DNA of 64,000 bases from an uncultured Lachnospiraceae bacterium (GTDB lineage: Bacteria > Bacillota > Clostridia > Lachnospirales > Lachnospiraceae), in contig CATLHM010000011.1 of NCBI GenBank assembly GCA_949949005.1, forward strand, positions 1-64,000. The letters are read 5' to 3'. This document shows, piece after piece, positions 32,840 through 40,619 of the stretch. The translations under genes and the position numbers were made by a program. Below the pieces are notes generated by a model. The model saw only the letters and a program-made list of their open reading frames with translations. It did not search any database and was not told the DNA's origin. Positions within the stretch are counted from its first letter, which is position 1. Every line of letters begins with the position of its first letter.

Positions 32840-33592
32840 GTGGGAATGATTAAGAATTTAAAGGAAGAGATCGCCATCATCAGGCAGAGAGATCCGGCCA
32901 TCCATTCCTCCATGGAGGTTTTTCTGTATCCCAGCTTTAAGGTCATGCTGCATTACCGGCTGGCCCATAAGCTGTACCTGAAAAAGCATTATTTTCTGGC
33001 CAGATGGGTATCTCAGCGGGGAGTAAGGAAGACGGGCATTGAGATTCATCCCGGCGCGCAGATCGGGAAGGGGTTTTTCATTGACCACGGAAACGGCGTC
33101 ATTATAGGAGAGACCACCATCATCGGCGACAATGTGACCCTGTATCAGGGGGTAACCCTTGGGGGAACCGGAAAGGAGCAGGGAAAAAGGCACCCGACCA
33201 TCGGCAACAACGTGATGATCAGCGCGGGGGCCAAGGTGCTTGGCTCCTTTACCATAGGAGACAACTCCAAGATAGGGGCAGGAAGCGTGGTGCTTGAGGA
33301 GGTGCCGCCGGGCTCTACCGTGGTGGGGGTGCCGGGGCGGGTGGTGAAGCGCGCCAACATGGCTCTTCCCCAGGAGGATCTGGATCAGGTCAATCTGCCG
33401 GATCCCATCAAGGAGGATTTGAACATCCTGCATCATGCCAACACAGAGCTTACCAACTCTCTGATTGATCTGGACAGAGAACTGCGTGAGATGAAAAACA
33501 AATGCGGCAAAAGGCCTCAGTGCCAGATGTGCCGCCAATACGACGAAAGGCCCGAAGAGGCCCGGAAAAAACAGGAAAAGGAGCATGACTGA
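32840..33592 (+). CDS. cysE: Serine O-acetyltransferase
   Basis: A 250-residue enzyme making O-acetylserine, the first step of cysteine synthesis. The left-handed beta-helix hexapeptide region is clear at about 65-170 ([52 protein letters not shown]). The catalytic Asp-His pair is in IDHGNG and His in KRHPTIG. The length and start resemble short Firmicutes SATs (EpsC-like). The C-terminus is unusual: a charged helix, then C-x5-C-x2-C ([14 protein letters not shown]). GTG at 32840 follows AAGGAG; an ATG two codons on is possible. First gene of the T-box operon, 2 bp from cysS. Confidence 0.93.
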   Translation: MGMIKNLKEEIAIIRQRDPAIHSSMEVFLYPSFKVMLHYRLAHKLYLKKHYFLARWVSQRGVRKTGIEIHPGAQIGKGFFIDHGNGVIIGETTIIGDNVTLYQGVTLGGTGKEQGKRHPTIGNNVMISAGAKVLGSFTIGDNSKIGAGSVVLEEVPPGSTVVGVPGRVVKRANMALPQEDLDQVNLPDPIKEDLNILHHANTELTNSLIDLDRELREMKNKCGKRPQCQMCRQYDERPEEARKKQEKEHD

Positions 33593-33594
33593 AT

Positions 33595-35004
33595 ATGAAA
33601 ATTTACAACACACTTTCGGCAAGAAAAGAAGAGTTTAAGCCCTTGGAGGAGGGCAAGGTTAAAATATACGTGTGCGGGCCCACCGTCTATAATCTGATCC
33701 ATATCGGAAACGCCCGCCCCATGATTTTGTTTGACACGGTGCGGCGGTATATGGAGTATAAGGGCTATGAGGTAAACTATGTGTCCAACTTTACCGATGT
33801 GGATGACAAGATCATCAAAAAGGCAATGGAGGAGGGCGTTGACGCTTCTGTGATCTCCGAGCGCTATATTGCCGAGTGCAAAAAAGACATGGAGGCCATG
33901 AACGTGAAACCGGCCACCGTCCATCCCAAGGCCACGGAGGAAATCGGCGGTATGCTGGAGATGATAAGCACCCTGATTGAAAAAGGCCATGCTTACAAAG
34001 CCCAGGACGGAACCGTCTATTTCCGTACCAGAAGCTTTCAGGGCTACGGAAAGCTTTCACACAAAAATCTGGACGATCTTCAGGGCGGAAACCGTTCCCT
34101 TTTGGTGACAGGGGAAGATCAAAAGGAGGATCCCTTGGATTTCGTCTTGTGGAAGCCCAAGAAGGAAGGGGAACCCTACTGGGAGTCGCCCTGGTGCCAG
34201 GGACGTCCGGGATGGCATATTGAGTGTTCCGTGATGAGCAAAAAGTATTTGGGAGAGGAGATCGACATCCACGCCGGAGGCGAGGATCTGGTGTTCCCCC
34301 ATCACGAAAATGAGATTGCCCAGTCAGAGGCTGCCAACGAAAAGCCTTTTGCAAGATACTGGATGCACAATGCCTTTTTAAATATCAATAACCACAAAAT
34401 GTCCAAGTCCCTGGGAAATTTCTTTACGGTAAGGGATGTGAGCGAAAAATACGATTTGCAGGTGCTGCGCTTTTTTATGCTTTCCGCCCATTACAGGAGC
34501 CCCCTGAATTTCAGCGAGGAGCTGATGGAGGCGGCAGGCAGCGGCTATGAGCGGATTGTAAACGGAGTCAGTAACTTAAATTATTTGCTGGAAAATACCA
34601 AATCTGATAAAATAAGTAAGGAGGAACAGGCGCTCCTGGAAGAGGCAAAGAGCTACAGGGTGAAATTTGAGCAGGCCATGGAGGACGACTTTAACACGGC
34701 GGACGCCTTAGCGGCCATCTTTGAGCTGGTGAAGTTTGCAAATTCCCATGCGGACGCGGAGAAAAGCGCCCCCTTCCTTGAAAGCCTTAAAGAAGAAATC
34801 CTGAAGCTCTCGGATATTTGCGGTTTGATCGTTGAGAAAAAGCCGGAGCTTTTGGAGGAAGATATAGAAGCCTTGATCAAAGAAAGGCAGGAAGCAAGAA
34901 AGGCGAAAAACTTTGGCCGTGCGGACGAGATCAGAAAAGAGCTGCTGGATAAGGGAATTATTTTGGAGGATACCCGAGAGGGAGTTAAATGGAAGAGAGC
35001 ATAA
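33595..35004 (+). CDS. cysS: Cysteinyl-tRNA synthetase
   Basis: A 469-residue class I synthetase charging tRNA-Cys. Signature HIGNARP (about 37-43) and KMSKSLGN (about 267-274) are both present. Zinc ligands fit CGPTVYN (Cys28), the Cys of WHIECSVM and the HHENE His/Glu. The anticodon-binding helical C-terminus (about 340-469) is complete. Regulation by the Cys T-box upstream is consistent with its substrate tRNA. Its last 16 bp overlap mrnC. Confidence 0.97.
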   Translation: MKIYNTLSARKEEFKPLEEGKVKIYVCGPTVYNLIHIGNARPMILFDTVRRYMEYKGYEVNYVSNFTDVDDKIIKKAMEEGVDASVISERYIAECKKDMEAMNVKPATVHPKATEEIGGMLEMISTLIEKGHAYKAQDGTVYFRTRSFQGYGKLSHKNLDDLQGGNRSLLVTGEDQKEDPLDFVLWKPKKEGEPYWESPWCQGRPGWHIECSVMSKKYLGEEIDIHAGGEDLVFPHHENEIAQSEAANEKPFARYWMHNAFLNINNHKMSKSLGNFFTVRDVSEKYDLQVLRFFMLSAHYRSPLNFSEELMEAAGSGYERIVNGVSNLNYLLENTKSDKISKEEQALLEEAKSYRVKFEQAMEDDFNTADALAAIFELVKFANSHADAEKSAPFLESLKEEILKLSDICGLIVEKKPELLEEDIEALIKERQEARKAKNFGRADEIRKELLDKGIILEDTREGVKWKRA

Positions 35005-35420
35005 GTTTACTTTCAATGATCAAAAAGAGTTTTGCATTAAAAGAGGTGGATATCAGGACATATTCACCTCTTGCCCTTGCTTATATGGGAGATGCGGTGT
35101 ATGACCTGGTATTTCGCACGGCGGTGGTGCAAAAGGGCAATACCTCGGCCCATAAGCTTCATATCCAGGCCACCCGGTATGTGAAAGCGCCGGCCCAGGC
35201 CGAGCTGGCGGATGCCATTATGGAAGATCTCACGGCAGACGAGCTTGCGGTGTATAAAAGAGGAAAAAATGCAAAGCCTTATACTATGGCAAAAAATGCC
35301 ACCCTGATAGAATACAAGAAAGCCACCGGCTTAGAGGCTCTGATGGGATATTTGTACCTGACGGATCAGATGGAAAGAGCCCTTGTCCTGATACAGACAG
35401 GGCTGGAAAGATTAAAATAA
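34989..35420 (+). CDS. mrnC: Mini-ribonuclease 3
   Basis: A 143-residue RNase III-like nuclease lacking the double-stranded RNA-binding domain; MrnC matures 23S rRNA ends. Visible family features are SPLALAYMGDAVYDLVFRT (the catalytic Asp region, about 26-44), KLHIQATRYVKAPAQA, and FKRGRNAK-like YKRGKNAKPYTMAKNAT. Its position directly after cysS, overlapping by 16 bp, and before rlmB is the usual Firmicutes order. Confidence 0.95.
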   Translation: MEESISLLSMIKKSFALKEVDIRTYSPLALAYMGDAVYDLVFRTAVVQKGNTSAHKLHIQATRYVKAPAQAELADAIMEDLTADELAVYKRGKNAKPYTMAKNATLIEYKKATGLEALMGYLYLTDQMERALVLIQTGLERLK

Positions 35421-35446
35421 GCCGGAGGCGGATTGAGGAAAAGGAA

Positions 35447-36238
35447 ATGAACGAGCAGAAAAATCAAAGAAAAGAACCTCTTATAGAAGAAACATATACA
35501 GAGGAATCCTTCATAGAAGGGCGCAATGCAGTCATCGAGGCCCTGCGCGCAGGCCGGGCAATGGAGAAGATTTATATCCAGGACGGGCTTCAGGACGGGC
35601 CGGTGCAGACCATCAAGCGGGAGGCAAGAAAGCGGGAGATCGTCATAAAGTTTGTGACAAAGCAGCGGCTGGATCAGATGACAGCGACCGGCAGGCATCA
35701 GGGCGTGATCGCCGTGGGGGCAGCCTATGAATACGGGACGGTGGAGGATATGCTGCGCCTTGCAGAGGATAAGGGGGAAGCGCCCTTTTTGTTTCTTTTG
35801 GATAATATTGAGGATCCCCACAATCTGGGGGCAATTATCCGGACGGCAAACCTCTGCGGAGCCCACGGGGTGATCATCCCCAAAAACCGTGCGGCGCACC
35901 TTACCGCCGTGGTGGCCAGGGTCTCCGCGGGGGCGCTGAATTACACGCCGGTGGCCAGGGTCACAAACCTGGCAAGAACCATCGAGGAACTGAAAGAAAA
36001 AGGGCTCTGGTTCGTGTGCGCGGATATGGACGGAACCCTTATGTACGACCTGAAGCTGACTGGCCCCATGGGCCTGGTAATCGGAAGCGAAGGGGAGGGC
36101 GTGGGCAGGCTGGTAAAGGAGAAATGTGATATGACTGCCGCCATTCCCATGAAAGGAAACATAGATTCTTTAAATGCCTCCGTGGCCGCCGGGGTGCTGG
36201 GCTATGAGATTGTGCGGCAGAGGCTGGGGCGGCCGTGA
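35447..36238 (+). CDS. rlmB: 23S rRNA (guanosine-2'-O-)-methyltransferase RlmB
   Basis: A 263-residue SpoU-type methyltransferase. An N-terminal RNA-binding domain (EGRNAVIEALRAGRAMEKIYI, about 23-43) is followed by the trefoil-knot catalytic domain with LDNIEDPHNLGAIIRTANLCG (Asn and Arg of motif 1), LVIGSEGEGV (motif 2) and IPMKGNIDSLNASVAAGV (motif 3). It modifies G2251 in E. coli numbering, near the peptidyl transferase centre. A ~26-bp gap separates it from mrnC, so it is in the same operon. In many Firmicutes sigH follows closely; here it is 3.5 kb away. Confidence 0.95.
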   Translation: MNEQKNQRKEPLIEETYTEESFIEGRNAVIEALRAGRAMEKIYIQDGLQDGPVQTIKREARKREIVIKFVTKQRLDQMTATGRHQGVIAVGAAYEYGTVEDMLRLAEDKGEAPFLFLLDNIEDPHNLGAIIRTANLCGAHGVIIPKNRAAHLTAVVARVSAGALNYTPVARVTNLARTIEELKEKGLWFVCADMDGTLMYDLKLTGPMGLVIGSEGEGVGRLVKEKCDMTAAIPMKGNIDSLNASVAAGVLGYEIVRQRLGRP

Positions 36239-36254
36239 GAGCTGATCTTTCGGG

Positions 36255-36375
36255 TGGATAGCCCCTGCGGGGGATGCCCACAATTTTGCAAAGAAAACGG
36301 ACATGCGCCGCTGGCGCGGCGCACCACTATAGAATGAAAGCTCGGCTTTGGGTAGCTCAAAATCGGCGCAGGAGG
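36255..36375. repeat. Structured dispersed repeat, module C, copy 2
   Basis: GGGGATGCCCACAATTTTGC, ATGCGCCGCTGGCGCGGCG, ACCACTATAGAATGAAAGC and CAAAATCGGCGCAGG match blocks of the copy at 14743-15010. The order of blocks is compacted and part of the central hairpin is missing. It begins about 17 bp after rlmB and ends before the SGNH lipoprotein-like gene, marking the left edge of the insert between rlmB and sigH. Confidence 0.65.
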
Positions 36376-36407
36376 CGCCAAAAAGGCAGTATGATACGGG
36401 GAATATT

Positions 36408-37967
36408 ATGGGAAAAATAAACAGGGCTTTGTTAATGTTGATTGCCATGGGAGCGATTATGCTGGCCGCGGTGGGAGTTGACAGAGGAATGCAGTATTTT
36501 GAGCATCAGAGGCTGGAAGCGGAAAGGGTGGCAAGATATGAGCAGGCATATGCGGATGTCGCCGACATAGAAATGACCATCAGCCAGTTAGCCCGGGATC
36601 AAAAGGCAATCGAGGCATATCTGGAAGAGCACAGAGAATATTTTGATGATATGGAAGAACTTGCAGAGGTCATGGATGATGCCATAGGCGATACTATAGG
36701 CGGCTCCATAAGTGACACCATAGGCGATGCCATGGGAAACGCTTCTGACGGGATGGGCGGCGGCTCTGGCGGGACGGATATTTCCGGCAGTGTTTCCGAA
36801 AATACTGTTTCCGAAGATGGGACAGGCGGTGTTTCTGCCAATGCGGCAGGCGACGTGTCCGGAAACGGGATGGGCAGTGTTTCTGCCAATGCGGCAGGCG
36901 ATGCGTCCGAAAATGGGACAGGCGGCGTTTCTTCCAATGCGATAGGAGGCGGTCTGGCAAACGGGATACCGGATATTTCCGGCAACGGGATGACCGGTAT
37001 TTATGCCGAAGGAATCTTTCAGGTATCCGGCAACGAGCTTTGGAGTGTGGATGGAGCTTATAAATGGGATCCGGATCAGGAGGTCTGGAGGGATGTTTCA
37101 GGAAATATTGTGACGCCCTTTTTGACGGGGGAGGATCAGGCTTCTGAGGATGTTCCCGTACAGGAAGAGCAGGAGCAGAATAATGAGCTGACTCTTACAG
37201 AGAGGCGAAAAATCCGCGGCTCCTATATGGAGACCCGGATGCAGAATAAGCTGGATCAGGAGGTGATTGCCCAAAAGACGGTAGATTTTTCGGACATTTC
37301 TATCGCCTGTCTGGGAGACAGCATCACGGAAGCGGCGAATCTGAGTGATCAGGAGAATTATAAGCAGTATGCTTATCCGGCCAGACTGAAGGAGAAATTA
37401 GGGGCTGAGAATGTGGTCAATTTAGGGATCGGCGGTTCTTCTATCGGAAGATACTGGGAAAATGCTTTTGTGGACAGATACAGGGAGATACCACAGGATA
37501 CGGATTTGATTGTGGTGATGGGCGGCACCAATGACGGCTTTTGCATGAATCAGGAAGAGCTTGGAACCATGCAGGAGCGCAAGCCACGAACCTTTATCGG
37601 CGATTTGGACGAGCTGCTTAAGGGGCTTAAGGAAAATTACCCCCAGGCAAAGGTAGTGCTGGTAACGCCTCTTCCCAATGTGCTCCATGATATTTTGAGG
37701 AAGGAAAGAGATTATCTTCTGCCCCAGAAGACCATTGTAAGCACCATGAAGACACTGGCCGGAGAGTATGGGGTACCGGTGATTGATCTTTACAATTCCA
37801 ATATACTGGACACCCATGACGCCGCGGTGATCTACAATTATATGCCGGACGGCGTACATTGCAATGCGGACGGCTACACCCTGCTGGCAGAGCATCTCGG
37901 GGCAGAATTAATCCGCCTGTATCAGGACGGGGAAGATGGGGAGGTTGCATCTTCTTTCCACCCATGA
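36408..37967 (+). CDS. Membrane-anchored SGNH/GDSL hydrolase with low-complexity linker
   Basis: A 519-residue extracytoplasmic protein. One N-terminal membrane helix (about 6-26; ALLMLIAMGAIMLAAVGV), a helical segment (30-100), and a Gly/Ser/Asn/Ala repeat linker (about 100-210; units like GGVSANAAGDVSGNGMG). A SGNH domain follows from about 300: IACLGDSITEA (Ser), NLGIGGSSIG (Gly), VVMGGTNDG (Asn), PDGVHCNADG (Asp-x-x-His). Probable esterase acting on cell-wall or capsule acyl groups. The start at 36408 gives the signal anchor; a longer frame runs back into the repeat. Part of the cargo between rlmB and sigH. Confidence 0.78.
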   Translation: MGKINRALLMLIAMGAIMLAAVGVDRGMQYFEHQRLEAERVARYEQAYADVADIEMTISQLARDQKAIEAYLEEHREYFDDMEELAEVMDDAIGDTIGGSISDTIGDAMGNASDGMGGGSGGTDISGSVSENTVSEDGTGGVSANAAGDVSGNGMGSVSANAAGDASENGTGGVSSNAIGGGLANGIPDISGNGMTGIYAEGIFQVSGNELWSVDGAYKWDPDQEVWRDVSGNIVTPFLTGEDQASEDVPVQEEQEQNNELTLTERRKIRGSYMETRMQNKLDQEVIAQKTVDFSDISIACLGDSITEAANLSDQENYKQYAYPARLKEKLGAENVVNLGIGGSSIGRYWENAFVDRYREIPQDTDLIVVMGGTNDGFCMNQEELGTMQERKPRTFIGDLDELLKGLKENYPQAKVVLVTPLPNVLHDILRKERDYLLPQKTIVSTMKTLAGEYGVPVIDLYNSNILDTHDAAVIYNYMPDGVHCNADGYTLLAEHLGAELIRLYQDGEDGEVASSFHP

Positions 37968-38000
37968 TATACTACAAGCAAAAGGAAAGGAGATGGTAAA

Positions 38001-38288
38001 ATGCACATCAGGAAAATCCTTATGACAGGAGCCGCAGGCCTTGTATTGTCAGCATTCATGGTAGTTCCGGTTTCAGCACACGGACATCATTACCAGAGCA
38101 GAAGCGAGACCAGCTATAGCTACCCGGTATGCACAGTAGAGGACTGTACAGAAGAAGGATGTCATCTTCACGACGGCGAGTACTATTGCGGCTATGATCA
38201 TGAGGATGGCTACTGTGATGGCACTTGCCGGCCTGTGAGACGTTCCGCATCAGGGGGACATCATGGCAGAAGAGGCAGATGCCATTAA
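38001..38288 (+). CDS. Small secreted Cys/His-rich protein
   Basis: A 95-residue protein with a typical signal peptide (1-26, ending VSAHG). The mature peptide of about 69 residues contains seven Cys and nine His, in the pattern CTVEDCTEEGCHLHDGEYYCG then DGYCDGTC, with a GGHHGRRGRCH tail. The spacing suggests disulfides or a metal site. No family recognised. AAGGAGA precedes the ATG and a strong terminator follows, so it is a real, separately ended gene. Function unknown; metal binding is only a suggestion from composition. Confidence 0.75.
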   Translation: MHIRKILMTGAAGLVLSAFMVVPVSAHGHHYQSRSETSYSYPVCTVEDCTEEGCHLHDGEYYCGYDHEDGYCDGTCRPVRRSASGGHHGRRGRCH

Positions 38289-38298
38289 AGGTATGACG

Positions 38299-38328
38299 AA
38301 CAGACAGCGCTCAAACGCGCTGTCTGTT
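38299..38328 (+). terminator. Intrinsic terminator after the Cys/His-rich peptide gene
   Basis: Perfect 12-bp arms AACAGACAGCGC (38299-38310) and GCGCTGTCTGTT (38317-38328) with a 6-nt loop, followed by TGATT. Confidence 0.8.
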
Positions 38329-38359
38329 TGATTAACCGAAAAAACGCAGATTTCATTTT

Positions 38360-39613
38360 ATGGGAAAACGGTTTAACACAACAGGAATCTGCTATCCTGA
38401 TGAGCATTATATGGTAAATATGCAGGACCGTCTGAGGGATATTGAAACCATGGTGGCCGCAGGCGAATATTTTACAATCAACAGAGCCAGGCAATACGGT
38501 AAGACCACACTGCTGAATCTCTTAGAAGAGAAGCTTGCACATGAATATACGGTGCTGTCCATTAGCTTTGAAGGAATGGGCAATGACGCCTATGTCTCTG
38601 AGACTATCTTTTGTCAGAGTATATGCAGGCTTTTATCCCGGATGGTTTACTATAAAGACAAAAAAGACATGCCTCCGCTTTTGGCAGAAAGGCTGAAGCT
38701 GATCAAAAGCGAAGGGACGGATATGATTGGTCTGTCCGATTTATTCTCGGAACTTTGCGGTCAGATGAAAAGACCGGTTATCCTTATCATTGACGAAGTG
38801 GATCAGGCAAGTGACAAAGAGGTGTTTCTGTCTTTTCTTGGGATGCTTCGGGACAAGTATCTGCAAAGAAAAAAGCTTCCTACGTTTCAGACCGTTATTT
38901 TAGCCAGCGTATATGATATTAAAAATTTAAAGTTGAAGGTAAGGCCGCAGTCAGAGCATCAATATAACAGCCCCTGGAATATCGCGTGCGATTTTGGCAT
39001 TGACATGAGTTTTTCGGCAGAGGATATTGCGGGTATGCTGGAGGAATATGAACAGGATTACCATACCCAGATGGACGTCAGGGGCATAGCGGAACTGATC
39101 TACGATTATACCTGCGGGTATCCTTTTCTTGTATCCCGTCTCTGTAAAATTGCTGATGAGAGAATCTCAGTCCGGGCCGGGTTTTCGAAAAGCACGGCAT
39201 GGACTCATAGCGGGATCGTAGAGGCAGTGAAGGAACTGCTGGCAGAAACCAATACCCTGTTTGACGATATGATAAAAAAGACGGAGGACTTTCCGGAGCT
39301 GAAAAAAACGCTTTACGCCATTTTATTCCGCGGGGAGATGATTCCTTACAATTCCGATTATTATGTGCTGAACACAGGTATTTTGTTTGGTTTTTTAAAA
39401 AATAAGGATGGCATTGTAGCGGTGGCGAACCGGATCTTTGAGACGAGATTTTATAATTTGTTCCTGGCAGAAGAACTATTGGACAGTAAAATATATAAAG
39501 CCGGGGCAATGGAGAAAAGTCTGTTTGTGGAGAACGGACAGCTCAATATGGAGCTGGTTTTGGAGAAATTCACAGAGGCGTTTACAGACATTTATTCCGG
39601 TATGGATGAATGA
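38360..39613 (+). CDS. AAA-ATPase-like protein (AAA_14/PF14516 style)
   Basis: A 417-residue P-loop protein. Walker A lies in NRARQYGKTTLL (about 43-54), Walker B in VILIIDEVDQAS (about 135-146), and sensor-like ILASVYDIKNL follows. The C-terminal half is helical with no recognised domain. Proteins of this kind occur in many copies in Lachnospiraceae genomes; their role is unknown, with mobile-element or defence roles suggested. No clear ribosome binding site precedes the ATG, and the gene begins 30 bp after the terminator. Last gene of the cargo between rlmB and sigH. Confidence 0.75.
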   Translation: MGKRFNTTGICYPDEHYMVNMQDRLRDIETMVAAGEYFTINRARQYGKTTLLNLLEEKLAHEYTVLSISFEGMGNDAYVSETIFCQSICRLLSRMVYYKDKKDMPPLLAERLKLIKSEGTDMIGLSDLFSELCGQMKRPVILIIDEVDQASDKEVFLSFLGMLRDKYLQRKKLPTFQTVILASVYDIKNLKLKVRPQSEHQYNSPWNIACDFGIDMSFSAEDIAGMLEEYEQDYHTQMDVRGIAELIYDYTCGYPFLVSRLCKIADERISVRAGFSKSTAWTHSGIVEAVKELLAETNTLFDDMIKKTEDFPELKKTLYAILFRGEMIPYNSDYYVLNTGILFGFLKNKDGIVAVANRIFETRFYNLFLAEELLDSKIYKAGAMEKSLFVENGQLNMELVLEKFTEAFTDIYSGMDE

Positions 39614-39659
39614 AAAGCTGTTGATAGAAGCGGTGGTCTGATACCGTCTGATGAAGCAG

Positions 39660-39775
39660 GCTCCGGGGGATGCGCACGATTTTGCAAAGGTAAATGCTGC
39701 GTTTCACGCAGCGCAAAATCGACGCAGTGAACAAATTCACGAAGTAAATTTGTTCACTATCCCACAGGAGCGCGT
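39660..39775. repeat. Structured dispersed repeat, module C, copy 3
   Basis: CTCCGGGGGATGCGCACGA through GCAAAATCGACGCAGTGAAC is nearly identical to 14785-14860, including the ACGCA-type central hairpin and the AACAAATTCAC hairpin; it ends TTGTTCACTATCCC. It lies between the AAA-ATPase gene and sigH, immediately upstream of the sigH ribosome binding site, and marks the right edge of the insert. Confidence 0.8.
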
Positions 39776-39797
39776 TAAGCCGCATATGGAGGTTCTG

Positions 39798-40424
39798 ATG
39801 GAAAAGGATTACGAAAAGAGCAGCGACGAGGAACTCATCGTGCGTCTGCGGGACGGCGAGAGCGCCATTACGGACTACATCATGGACAAATACAAAAATC
39901 TGGTGCGCAGCAAGGCAAAATCCATGTATATCCTGGGAGCTGACAGGGAGGATCTGATCCAGGAGGGCATGATCGGGCTTTTTAAGGCCATACGGGATTA
40001 TGATACGGGGCGGGACGCCAGTTTTTTTACCTTTGCCGACCTGTGCGTGTCCAGGCAGATGTATACGGCGGTTCAGGCGGCGGGGCGGCAGAAGCACGCG
40101 CCCTTAAATACCTATATCTCCCTTTATGCGGGCAGTGCGGAAAATGACGTAAGCGGCCGGGGGGAGGAATGGGAGCTGGTGGACAGCCTGGCCTCCGGAT
40201 TCGAAAAGAACCCCGAGGATCTGTTGATTGACAAGGAAAATGTGGAGCTTTTGGAGAAGGTGATCGAGCGGGAGCTGAGCAATTTTGAGAAGCAGGTGCT
40301 GGATCTGCATCTTACTGGAATGACCTACAGCCAGATCGCAAGGGTTCTGGGCCGGGACGACAAGTCCACGGATAACGCCCTTCAGAGGATTAAGGCCAAG
40401 CTCAAACGCGCAATTCTTAAATAA
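39798..40424 (+). CDS. sigH: RNA polymerase sporulation sigma factor SigH
   Basis: A 208-residue sigma-70 family member controlling the start of sporulation. Region 2 is clear (about 30-95; ILGADREDLIQEGMIGLFKAIRDYD, FFTFADLCVSRQMYTAVQAA), and region 4 is at about 155-205 (LSNFEKQVLDLHLTGMTYSQIARVLG). The start at 39798 was chosen for the GGAGG site five bases upstream; a longer frame from 39651 runs through the module C repeat and is not credible. SigH normally sits near rlmB in Clostridia. Indicates a spore-forming host. Confidence 0.93.
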   Translation: MEKDYEKSSDEELIVRLRDGESAITDYIMDKYKNLVRSKAKSMYILGADREDLIQEGMIGLFKAIRDYDTGRDASFFTFADLCVSRQMYTAVQAAGRQKHAPLNTYISLYAGSAENDVSGRGEEWELVDSLASGFEKNPEDLLIDKENVELLEKVIERELSNFEKQVLDLHLTGMTYSQIARVLGRDDKSTDNALQRIKAKLKRAILK

Positions 40425-40466
40425 CCCTAAAGAAATAAAAATACAGTTAAAATTTGAGAGAGTATA

Positions 40467-40520
40467 TTGACAGAAAAAGAGTTTGTCAATATACTTTTTC
40501 TGTGCCGACCGACTGGTCGG
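40467..40520 (+). promoter_or_regulatory. Promoter and TetR operator of the RND exporter
   Basis: TTGACA (40467-40472), 17 bp, TATACT (40490-40495), then the palindrome CCGACC-GACT-GGTCGG (40505-40520) over the likely transcription start. The operator type (GACCGACTGGTC core) is classic for TetR/AcrR repressors, and a TetR gene ends this operon, so autoregulated repression is likely. The -35 also forms an inverted repeat with TTGTCAA. Confidence 0.8.
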
Positions 40521-40619
40521 ACGGAAAGAGAAACGGGCAATAGCTGTTTGTGCATGTATCCAGGCAGCGGCGTTTCCGATAAGCAAAAAATGGGTGATAA
40601 AGAGAGGACATAACTACAT

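Noticed and set aside
36599..36985. Minus-strand repeat protein opposite the SGNH linker
   Set aside because: The plus-strand frame joins a membrane anchor to a complete SGNH domain; the minus frame has no start site or domain.
39651..39797. Longer N-terminus for SigH
   Set aside because: The added 49 codons are the module C repeat, and a GGAGG site five bases before 39798 fits the normal SigH start.
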